DNA from: Candidatus Onthomorpha intestinigallinarum
Lineage (GTDB): Bacteria > Bacteroidota > Bacteroidia > Bacteroidales > P3
NCBI GenBank assembly: GCA_019114015.1
Contig: DXGG01000070.1
Location: 1 to 24,835, forward strand
Length of the DNA stretch: 24,835 nt
Direction: 5' to 3'
Below, piece after piece: positions 15,004-21,638 of this stretch. The position numbers and the translations under genes were made by a program. Numbering within the stretch: position 1 is the first letter of the stretch; the number at the start of each line of letters is the position of its first letter. The notes under the pieces are model-generated. The model had not been told where the DNA came from, ran no database searches, and worked only from the letters and a program-made list of their open reading frames with translations.

Positions 15004-16020
15004 TTAATACTGTTTATCCAATACTTTCATTTTCCATGTGATTCCCACGTTGAAATTAACGGGTTGTGATGCAGTGTTGTTGCCTGCACAAAAAGCATGC
15101 ACCCTTAAATCCCTGCTATTGTTCAAAGGGAAAAACTCGAGCCCGCCTCCGCAAAAGGCATATTCCGTTCCGGGAACAACGCACACATCCCAATAATCGG
15201 AAACGGGCGTAGAGGGTTTTTGAGACTTGTTCTGGTCATATCCTCCCTTTACGAACACGTTCCATTTGTCGTTTATACTGTACTTTGCATTTGCAACTAT
15301 GGAAAAGTCGCTGAAAAAAGACTCCTGTTTACCGTGATACCTGTTGGTATAATCCAAATCCAAGGTAAATCCTCCCACAACGAACTGATTGCCCAAGGCT
15401 ATATAATTTATGAAGTCCCCCTGCTCATATTCTATCATGTTGACCGAATAAAGAGTCTTGAACCAGCCGAAATTACCCTTCCATAAAAGGTTGTAGGAAT
15501 ACAGACTTTCATATACGACCTTGGAAAACGGAGAATTGGCAAACTGGAACAGCAGGGTGTTCCTGCCCGAATTGTCTTTCCCCGCTATGGAAACGCCCAA
15601 TTGATAGCATGGAATGTTGGCCCAAAAATCGGACCAGAAGAAAACGTCTATGGGAGCATAGTCGTATTCGAATCCTCCTATTGCCACAACCTGCTTGCCT
15701 GCCGAAAGGGTGAAATTGTCATTCAAATGATAGTCTATATATGCCCAGTCCGTTGCAGTGAAAAATTCCGTCAGACTGTTTGTCCTGTTAAGTCTCTGTC
15801 TCCAATGGTATTCCACCTTGTCGTTTATCCGCCCGTCGAGCATGACGTTAAGATATTTGCCCGCAAATCCCGATTTGTCATCTGCCTCATCCGAATCCAT
15901 AAAATGAAAATAGTCGAAATCCACCCTCGCATCGAACTTTAAAGACACGTGTTTCTCCTGAGAAAATATCAATATTGGGAATAGCGTTAAAATAAGAAAA
16001 TACAATATTCTTTTCTTCAT
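15004..16020 (-). CDS. Outer-membrane porin, phosphate-selective porin O/P type
   Basis: 338 residues. A signal peptide occupies about 1-20 (MKKRILYFLILTLFPILIFS, mature end QEKHV). The rest alternates as beta-strands with many aromatics, including LNVMLDGRINDKVEYHWRQR, WAYIDYHLNDNFTLSAGKQ and the C-terminal VNFNVGITWKMKVL. The segment AYIDYHLNDNFTLSAGKQVVAIGGFEYDY matches the conserved part of Porin_O_P-like proteins, where a strand is followed by the G-K/R-Q loop. It would let small solutes cross the outer membrane; the name phosphate-selective is only a family label. It is the first gene of an operon with the GATE-domain protein and has a consensus promoter. Confidence 0.8.
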   Translation of the reverse strand: MKKRILYFLILTLFPILIFSQEKHVSLKFDARVDFDYFHFMDSDEADDKSGFAGKYLNVMLDGRINDKVEYHWRQRLNRTNSLTEFFTATDWAYIDYHLNDNFTLSAGKQVVAIGGFEYDYAPIDVFFWSDFWANIPCYQLGVSIAGKDNSGRNTLLFQFANSPFSKVVYESLYSYNLLWKGNFGWFKTLYSVNMIEYEQGDFINYIALGNQFVVGGFTLDLDYTNRYHGKQESFFSDFSIVANAKYSINDKWNVFVKGGYDQNKSQKPSTPVSDYWDVCVVPGTEYAFCGGGLEFFPLNNSRDLRVHAFCAGNNTASQPVNFNVGITWKMKVLDKQY

Positions 16021-16053
16021 GATTTATTCGTTCGTTTACGCCAAAATAATCGG

Positions 16054-16084
16054 CAAAGTTAAAAAAAACTATTGTCGTCACAAA
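16054..16084 (-). promoter_or_regulatory. Promoter of the porin-GATE operon
   Basis: On the minus strand, TTTG (16081-16084), 19 bases, TAACTTTG (16054-16061). The porin ATG is 33 bases downstream. It is divergent from the uppS promoter, with 37 bases between the two -33 boxes. Confidence 0.8.
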
Positions 16085-16121
16085 GGGAAAAACAATTTAA
16101 CCCAAAAAAAACTCATATTCC

Positions 16122-16152
16122 TTTGTGAAATAGGAAATAATAATTACCTTTG
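16122..16152 (+). promoter_or_regulatory. Promoter of the uppS-bamA-skp-skp operon
   Basis: TTTG (16122-16125), 19 bases, TACCTTTG (16145-16152). With the ATG at 16285 the leader is about 125 bases. Confidence 0.8.
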
Positions 16153-16284
16153 CAGGTTGATAGAGACGGGATTGGACGAACGGAATTAGTGTTTTTTAGG
16201 ATTTGCCGGCGAATGTAATGTATGTTGCGCTCATACCGTTTGTCGCAAGCAATATTGTCGGAAGAGAAATCTTACATTTATCGG

Positions 16285-17028
16285 ATGAGTTTGAAGGATG
16301 AAATAATTTTAGAAAGACTTCCAAAGCACATTGCCGTGATAATGGACGGCAACGGCAGGTGGGCAAAGTTGAGAAACAGGGAAAGGATTTACGGGCATCA
16401 GAACGGTGTTAACGCTGTCCGTCAGGTTTCCGAGGCTTGTGCGGAACTGGGGGTGGGTTACCTTACCCTGTACACTTTTTCCACGGAAAACTGGAACAGA
16501 CCCAAGGAAGAGATAGAAGCTTTGATGGCTATGCTTGTCTCAACCATAGCTCAGGAAGAAAAAACTCTGATGGACAATAACATAAGACTGAAATACATTG
16601 GGGATGTTTCGCAAATTTCAAAGCAGACGAGGGATTCTCTGCTTTCGGCCATAAAGACGACGGAACGGAACAGCGGAATGACGTTGATACTTGCCTTGAA
16701 TTACAGTTCGAGATGGGAAATAACGGAAACGGCAAAGAGAATTGCATGCAAGGTGAAATCGAATGAATTGTCTGTAAGCGAGATAAATCAGGATATAATA
16801 TCCAAAGAACTGACCACTGCCGATTATCCGGATCCGGATTTACTGATACGTACTTCCGGAGAATACAGATTGAGCAACTACCTTTTGTGGCAGTTGGCTT
16901 ATGCCGAACTTTACTTTACGCCTGTATTGTGGCCGGATTTTTCAAAGGAGAATCTGTATGAAGCCATTGTTGATTATCAAAAGAGGGAAAGAAGATTCGG
17001 AAGGACGAGTGAGCAACTGAATAAATAG
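16285..17028 (+). CDS. uppS: Undecaprenyl diphosphate synthase (cis-prenyltransferase)
   Basis: 247 residues from the ATG at 16285 (MSLKDEIILERLPKHIAVIMDGNGRWAK). The open frame reaches back to 16222, but the 21 extra residues are not family-like. Conserved blocks are HIAVIMDGNGRWA (with the catalytic-type Asp), GHQNGVNAVRQV, LTLYTFSTENWNRP, LNYSSRWEI, PDPDLLIRTSGEYRLSNYLLWQLAYAELYF and the C-terminal YQKRERRFG. The enzyme adds isoprene units from IPP to farnesyl diphosphate, making the lipid carrier for peptidoglycan and surface glycans. Gene order uppS-bamA-skp-skp is common in Bacteroidetes. Length and motifs are complete. Confidence 0.96.
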   Translation: MSLKDEIILERLPKHIAVIMDGNGRWAKLRNRERIYGHQNGVNAVRQVSEACAELGVGYLTLYTFSTENWNRPKEEIEALMAMLVSTIAQEEKTLMDNNIRLKYIGDVSQISKQTRDSLLSAIKTTERNSGMTLILALNYSSRWEITETAKRIACKVKSNELSVSEINQDIISKELTTADYPDPDLLIRTSGEYRLSNYLLWQLAYAELYFTPVLWPDFSKENLYEAIVDYQKRERRFGRTSEQLNK

Positions 17029-17063
17029 ACATGAATAGATAAAAAATATAAACTGCAAAATTA

Positions 17064-17120
17064 ATGTTTAAACGCTACGTTTACTTTCTTATGGCAGGCA
17101 AACTATCGATTGGAGAATAA
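17064..17120 (+). CDS. Possible 18-codon upstream peptide coupled to bamA
   Basis: A tiny frame (MFKRYVYFLMAGKLSIGE) lies in the gap between uppS and bamA. Its TAA overlaps the bamA ATG as TAATG, the layout of translational coupling. No conservation can be judged from one sequence, and chance is possible. Confidence 0.2.
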   Translation: MFKRYVYFLMAGKLSIGE

Positions 17121-19642
17121 TGAAAAGAATTGTATTACATATTTTACGTGCATACATATTTGTTTTTTGTTTTTTTTCGCTGCATGCACAGGACGACAAA
17201 CTGAATCTGGATTACTATTCGCCCAAGGAATATGAGGTAGGCGGGATTGAGATAAAAGGAGCCGAGCATTTGGATCACAATTCCGTTATTTTGCTTTCGG
17301 GCATATCGGTAGGCGAGAAAATATTCCTGCCGAGTGACAAGACCAGTATTGCAATAGACAGGTTGTGGAAGCAGGGAATATTCGATGATATTCAGATAGT
17401 GGTTTCGAGAGTCGAGGGAAGAACTGTTTTTTTGACCTATATACTGAAAACGAAACCAAGACTTATAGCCTACAATTTTGAAGGCGTCAAACGCTCCGAA
17501 GCAGACAAACTGAAAGAAAAAATGAATATCGGGGCGGGAGACGTGGTTACCGAAAATTTAAAAAGCAACTGCATAAACGCGATATACAACTATTTCGCCG
17601 AAAAAGGATATTTCTTCGTCCAAACGGACATCATAGAAAAAAAAGACACGAACGAACTGCGCAATGAAGTATTTCTGACTTTCAAAATAAACAAAGGAGA
17701 AAAGATGCGCATTGCCAAAATAAACATAAAAGGCAATCAGGCCATCAAAGATAAGAAATTGCGTTCACAAATGAAGAACACAAAGGAATACCGTTGGTGG
17801 AGAATATGGAAATCTTCAAGATTCATCGACAGCGAATATCAATCCGATAAAGCCCTCATAGTAGAGAAATACAACAATGAAGGATTCAGAGACGCAAGAA
17901 TCGTCTCCGACTCCGTATATGTCGTAACAAAAACAAAAAAGAACTTCTTCACCGGAAAAACAAAAGAAAAAAAACAAATCGTGATAGACATGAACATTCA
18001 CGAAGGTGAAAAATTCTTCTTCAGAAACATAACATGGGTGGGCAATACGAAATATTCCTCGGAGGAATTATCCAAAAGACTGAGAATAAACAAGGGAGAT
18101 CCCTACGACAAGTCGTTATTGGACAAGAATCTGCAATACGACCCTACGGGAACGGACATATATTCCCTGTACACCGATGACGGTTATCTGTTTTTCAGGG
18201 TTATGCCGATTGAAGTGAAGGTGGAGAACGACTCCATAGACATTGAAATGAGAGTATATGAAGGAAAACAGGCAAGAATCGGCAAAGTAAGCATATCGGG
18301 CAACACCGTAACCAACGATTATGTGGTAATGAGAGAACTGAGGACATTGCCGGGAGAACTGTACAGCCGTGACGCAGTTTTCCGTTCGATAAGAGAAATA
18401 CAACAGTTGAACTACTTCGACCAGGAAAACATAGTACCTGACATAAAACCCAATCCGGAAAACGGAACAGTGGACATAAACTACAAACTGGTTGAAAAGT
18501 CGAGTTCTCAATTCGATATATCCGGCGGATGGGGCGGAGGAATGGTAATATTCTCCGCAGGAATTTCCCTGACCAATTTCTCAACCCAGAATTTCTTCAA
18601 AAAAGACAAATGGCAACCTTTCCCGGTCGGAGACGGCCAGAGATTGTCCCTTAGAGTTCAGACAAACGGAACATATTACACAGCGGCATCCATATCTTTC
18701 ACCGAACCGTGGTTGGGCGGCAAGAAACCCAACGCACTCAGCGTAGGTGCATATTATTCCTATCAGGATGACGGCTTTTGGAATACGTCCGGCGAACGTA
18801 ACTATTACCTTAGCGTTTTCGGAGCCACCGTCTCATTGGGCAAACGCTTGAAATGGCCGGATGATTACTTTACTTTCATGCACGGAATAAGCTATCAGAT
18901 ATACGATGTAAAAAACTACACGTCTTTCATAATGTCTACCGGTACTTCAAACAACATAAATTACAGCTTCACGATTGCAAGGAACTCGGTGGATCAACCT
19001 ATTTACCCTCGGCACGGCTCGGATATATCCGTTGCAACCCAACTGACTCTGCCTTATTCCCTGCTCAACGGTCGCGATTACTCCAAAATGACAACGGCTG
19101 AAAAATTCAAATGGCTCGAATATTATAAGGTCAACGTAAGAGCGGCATGGTATTTCAACCTTGTCGATGACCTGGTCATCTCAACAAGAGCCCGCTTCGG
19201 TTTCTTGGGACAATACAACAGCGAGGTGGGATATTCACCCTTTGAAAGGTTTTATCTCGGAGGTGACGGCTTGACAGGATACACCGCTTTGGACGGACGT
19301 GAGGTTGTGGCAATGAGAGGATACGACAACATTTCGTTAAGTCCTACCAGCGGCGCAACCGTATTCGACAAATACACGCTGGAACTTCGTTATCCGATAG
19401 CATTGCAGCCAATGTTCACCGTTTATGCATTGGGATTCTTCGAAGGAGGAAACTCATGGCCGGATTTCGGCAATTTCGAGCCTTTCAAAATGTACCGTTC
19501 CGCAGGTGTGGGACTGCGTATTTACATGCCTTATTTCGGATTGCTCGGAATAGACTGGGGATACGGTTTCGACGACGTGCCAGGCAGCACTACGGCCGCA
19601 GGACCTCACTTCCATTTCTCCATAAACGGTTCAATAGATTAA
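17120..19642 (+). CDS. bamA: Outer-membrane protein assembly factor BamA
   Basis: 840 residues. A signal peptide covers about 1-23 (ending HAQ). The periplasmic part to about residue 470 holds POTRA repeats, seen as recurring segments such as YEVGGIEIKGAEHLD, KPRLIAYNFEGVKR, MRIAKINIKGNQAIKDKKL, FFFRNITWVGNTKYSSEEL and ARIGKVSISGNTVTNDYVV. That gives five, the usual number. The 16-strand barrel follows, with the loop-6 motif MRGY at about 732-735 (VRGF/Y in the family) after the FYLGGDGLTGY block. The last strand ends HFHFSINGSID, so a few residues follow the usual aromatic end. BamA folds and inserts outer-membrane beta-barrels. It lies between uppS and two chaperone genes, 17 bases before the first. 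Confidence 0.96.
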   Translation: MKRIVLHILRAYIFVFCFFSLHAQDDKLNLDYYSPKEYEVGGIEIKGAEHLDHNSVILLSGISVGEKIFLPSDKTSIAIDRLWKQGIFDDIQIVVSRVEGRTVFLTYILKTKPRLIAYNFEGVKRSEADKLKEKMNIGAGDVVTENLKSNCINAIYNYFAEKGYFFVQTDIIEKKDTNELRNEVFLTFKINKGEKMRIAKINIKGNQAIKDKKLRSQMKNTKEYRWWRIWKSSRFIDSEYQSDKALIVEKYNNEGFRDARIVSDSVYVVTKTKKNFFTGKTKEKKQIVIDMNIHEGEKFFFRNITWVGNTKYSSEELSKRLRINKGDPYDKSLLDKNLQYDPTGTDIYSLYTDDGYLFFRVMPIEVKVENDSIDIEMRVYEGKQARIGKVSISGNTVTNDYVVMRELRTLPGELYSRDAVFRSIREIQQLNYFDQENIVPDIKPNPENGTVDINYKLVEKSSSQFDISGGWGGGMVIFSAGISLTNFSTQNFFKKDKWQPFPVGDGQRLSLRVQTNGTYYTAASISFTEPWLGGKKPNALSVGAYYSYQDDGFWNTSGERNYYLSVFGATVSLGKRLKWPDDYFTFMHGISYQIYDVKNYTSFIMSTGTSNNINYSFTIARNSVDQPIYPRHGSDISVATQLTLPYSLLNGRDYSKMTTAEKFKWLEYYKVNVRAAWYFNLVDDLVISTRARFGFLGQYNSEVGYSPFERFYLGGDGLTGYTALDGREVVAMRGYDNISLSPTSGATVFDKYTLELRYPIALQPMFTVYALGFFEGGNSWPDFGNFEPFKMYRSAGVGLRIYMPYFGLLGIDWGYGFDDVPGSTTAAGPHFHFSINGSID

Positions 19643-19659
19643 TAACAAACAGAAATAAA

Positions 19660-20181
19660 ATGAAGATGAAAAAAATTGTTGTTTTATTGTTTGCATGTGT
19701 TGTTGCAACAACGGCATTCGGTCAAAAGTACGCTTGTGTGGATACGGAGTACATATTGAACAATATGCCTGAATACAAGAAAGCTCAAAAGGAACTTGAG
19801 GAAGTGTCTTTACAATGGCAAAAGGAAGTGGAAGCAAAGTTCATGGAAGTGGACAAACTGTACAAGGCATTCCAGGCCGAAGCAGTTTTGTTGCCTGCCG
19901 ATTTGAAGACGCAAAAAGAAAACGAAATAATCGCGGCTGAAAAAGAAGCCAAAGACATACAGAAACAAAGATTCGGCAACGAAGGTGACCTTGCAAAAAA
20001 ACGTTCCGAGCTCGTAAAACCAATACAGGACAGAGTATATAACGCAATAGAAAAGATAGCTCAGGAAAAGAACTATGCCGTAGTGTTTGACAAGGCAAGC
20101 GGAGCAACGGTTCTTTATGTTGACGACAAAACGGACATAAGCGATTTGATATTGGCCGAATTGGGATACAAAATAAAGTAA
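19660..20181 (+). CDS. skp: OmpH/Skp-family periplasmic chaperone (first copy)
   Basis: 173 residues from the ATG at 19660; a second Met two codons later would also serve. A signal peptide covers about 1-22 (ending FGQ). The mature part begins KYACVDTEYILNNMPEYKKAQKELEE, the OmpH start with Y-I-L-x-x-M-P. A long charged coiled coil follows (about 40-125) and then the closing NYAVVFDKASGATVLYVD block. Skp trimers hold unfolded outer-membrane proteins in a helical cage for delivery to BamA, whose gene is just upstream. The open frame extends back into bamA, but only from this ATG is there a signal peptide. Confidence 0.93.
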   Translation: MKMKKIVVLLFACVVATTAFGQKYACVDTEYILNNMPEYKKAQKELEEVSLQWQKEVEAKFMEVDKLYKAFQAEAVLLPADLKTQKENEIIAAEKEAKDIQKQRFGNEGDLAKKRSELVKPIQDRVYNAIEKIAQEKNYAVVFDKASGATVLYVDDKTDISDLILAELGYKIK

Positions 20182-20211
20182 AACAGGAAAACAAAATAAA
20201 AAACAGACATA

Positions 20212-20724
20212 ATGAAAAAAACAGTTCAATTATTATTTTTGGCTGCCGCATGCTTATTTGCAACAGGCACTTTCGCCCAAAAAAGCATCAAATTGGGACA
20301 TTTCAACTCAAACGAATTGATGAAAAGAATGCCGGAAACGGATACCGTTCAAAACACAATGAAGGACTACATTGCCGAACTGCAGACGGAAATGGAATCC
20401 ATGCAAAAGGAATACAACCGTCTGACACAGGAGTACGAATCCAAGAAAGACCAGTTGACAGACCTTCTCAAGGCAAACAAGGAAACTGAAATAAGGAGCG
20501 TGTTGGAACGTTTGCAAGCCTTTGAACAACAGGCTCAGACATCAATCAACGAAAAGCAGATGGAACTGATGAACGTTATCGTAGAGAAAATCAAGGCGGC
20601 TGTTGCCGAAGTGGCAAAGGAAAACAAATACACCTATATCTTCGAAAGCAACGGCATTCTTTGGTATTCCGAAGACAGTGATGACATAACACCGCTGCTT
20701 GTCAAGAAACTGGGATTGAAATAG
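20212..20724 (+). CDS. skp: OmpH/Skp-family periplasmic chaperone (second copy)
   Basis: 170 residues. A signal peptide covers about 1-22 (LFATGTFAQ). The mature N terminus KSIKLGHFNSNELMKRMPETDTV keeps the N-x-x-E-L-M-x-x-M-P variant of the OmpH motif. A coiled coil spans about 45-130, and the end YTYIFESNGILWYSEDSDDITPLLVKKLGL replaces the glycine-rich end of typical Skp. It starts 30 bases after the first copy and is clearly a diverged tandem duplicate. Two or more Skp paralogues after bamA are usual in Bacteroidetes, perhaps forming mixed trimers (inference). Confidence 0.92.
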   Translation: MKKTVQLLFLAAACLFATGTFAQKSIKLGHFNSNELMKRMPETDTVQNTMKDYIAELQTEMESMQKEYNRLTQEYESKKDQLTDLLKANKETEIRSVLERLQAFEQQAQTSINEKQMELMNVIVEKIKAAVAEVAKENKYTYIFESNGILWYSEDSDDITPLLVKKLGLK

Positions 20725-20777
20725 GTCAATCGATATTTGCGTTTTCAAGGATTAAGGCTCAAAAAAATAAAAATTAA

Positions 20778-20808
20778 TTTGCGGTGAACGAAAAGGTGCG
20801 TATCTTTG
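20778..20808 (+). promoter_or_regulatory. Promoter of tRNA-Leu
   Basis: TTTG (20778-20781), 19 bases, TATCTTTG (20801-20808), 14 bases before the mature tRNA 5' end. Exact consensus spacing. Confidence 0.8.
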
Positions 20809-20822
20809 CAAACGCAAGCCCT

Positions 20823-20904
20823 GCGGGTGTGGCGTAATTGGTAGCCGCGTCAGACTTAGGATCTGATGCCGTAAGGCGTGGGGGTTCGAGTCCCTTCACC
20901 CGCA
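20823..20904 (+). tRNA. tRNA-Leu (anticodon UAG)
   Basis: 82 bases with a class II cloverleaf. The acceptor stem GCGGGTG pairs with CACCCGC. The D arm contains TTGGTAG. The anticodon stem TCAGA/TCTGA holds loop CTTAGGA with anticodon TAG. A long variable arm (TGCCGTAAGGCGT) and the T loop GGTTCGAGTCC follow. The discriminator is A, and the full CCA is not encoded. It reads CUA (and other CUN) codons. Confidence 0.96.
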
Positions 20905-20909
20905 CAGGA

Positions 20910-20942
20910 AAAAGGGAGGTTCAATATGAGAGCCTCCCTTTT
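20910..20942 (+). terminator. Terminator of tRNA-Leu
   Basis: A perfect 10-bp stem (aaaagggagg/cctccctttt, 13-base loop) starting 6 bases after the tRNA. Confidence 0.85.
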
Positions 20943-20949
20943 GCGTTTG

Positions 20950-21030
20950 ATGGAATCAAGTTTCAATTTTTTAGATTCAGATTCCATTTTCCCGGAATCA
21001 AATTACAGAAAAACCAAATCAAGTTCTATT
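20950..21030 (+). repeat. Palindromic dispersed repeat, copy B
   Basis: Contains TTTCAATTTTTT (20961-20972), 41 bases, then CCAAATCAAGTTC (21014-21026), the same blocks and spacing as copy A near 13.75-13.83 kb on the other strand. It also forms an 8-bp inverted repeat ATGGAATC/GATTCCAT (20950-20957, 20980-20987). Its end reaches the stop codon of the minus-strand gene at 21026, so it may also end that operon. Confidence 0.65.
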
Positions 21031-21637
21031 TCAGCAAAGGCAGAATGTCTTTTTCAAATACTTCGACGGATATTATCCTGTACGAAGGTCCGTATGAGGA
21101 ATTGAACTGCTCGGAATGGTGCATGATGTAACAGTTCTGCATGAACATGTTTTCTATCTTCAGAACATCGTTATCATAGTTCTTTATCGGCAATCCCATT
21201 TGTCTTATGCGGTTTTCAATTTCCCTCCATTGCTTCACCCATTGTTTTCCGTCAACCGGTCTGAATTCCCTTGCGCTTTTCAAAAACGCTTCCGCAAAAA
21301 CATCAAAGGAAACCTTGTCCGAAGAAATCACCTCCAGACTTACCCGATAGAAATTGCCTTGATACGGCAAGAGTTCGTACAAAGGACATCTGCTGTTTAT
21401 TCCGCTTTCCAGTTCTTTTCTCAAATAGGCAACAGCCTTTGCGGAATCGGCAATAAGATGTCCGGGGCCGAAACAGTCCTGAAAGAAACTCTTGTAAATA
21501 TCACAAAGTGTGGAATTGGGATATTCCGACAACTGCATTCTGACAGCCCGTTCCACCCTATCCCTGTCCACATTCTGCGAAAGGCATACGAAACAACATG
21601 CAAGACAAGAGAGCAAACAACAAATACATTTTTTCAT
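21026..21637 (-). CDS. Secreted protein of unknown function, downstream of lptD
   Basis: 203 residues. A Cys-rich signal peptide covers about 1-20 (MKKCICCLLSCLACCFVCLSQ). No known catalytic motif is visible. The segment NSTLCDIYKSFFQDCFGPGHLI and the later LPYQGNFYRVSLEVI read like a conserved domain, and I recall similar secreted proteins in other Bacteroidales but cannot verify this. The mature part has three Cys (at about 45, 55 and 84) plus C169, so a disulfide is possible. The ATG begins one base after the lptD stop, implying translational coupling and perhaps a link with outer-membrane biogenesis (inference). Function unknown. Confidence 0.7.
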   Translation of the reverse strand: MKKCICCLLSCLACCFVCLSQNVDRDRVERAVRMQLSEYPNSTLCDIYKSFFQDCFGPGHLIADSAKAVAYLRKELESGINSRCPLYELLPYQGNFYRVSLEVISSDKVSFDVFAEAFLKSAREFRPVDGKQWVKQWREIENRIRQMGLPIKNYDNDVLKIENMFMQNCYIMHHSEQFNSSYGPSYRIISVEVFEKDILPLLK

Positions 21638-21638
21638 G

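Noticed and set aside
13687..15069. A 460-codon plus-strand frame opposite the GATE-domain gene
   Set aside because: Its translation is highly charged and low in hydrophobic structure with no family resemblance. The opposite strand encodes a membrane protein with clear periodicity and an operon partner 12 bases away. It also contains the 17-bp terminator hairpin.
19456..19659. N-terminal extension of the first skp gene into bamA
   Set aside because: The 68 extra residues overlap bamA coding sequence in another frame, and a standard signal peptide starts at 19660.
20823..21030. tRNA-Leu as an integration site of a mobile element
   Set aside because: No integrase is nearby, and I saw no second copy of the tRNA 3' end in the window.
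20838..21131. A 97-codon plus-strand frame running through tRNA-Leu
   Set aside because: It begins inside the tRNA and crosses its terminator and repeat B, so it is not a gene.
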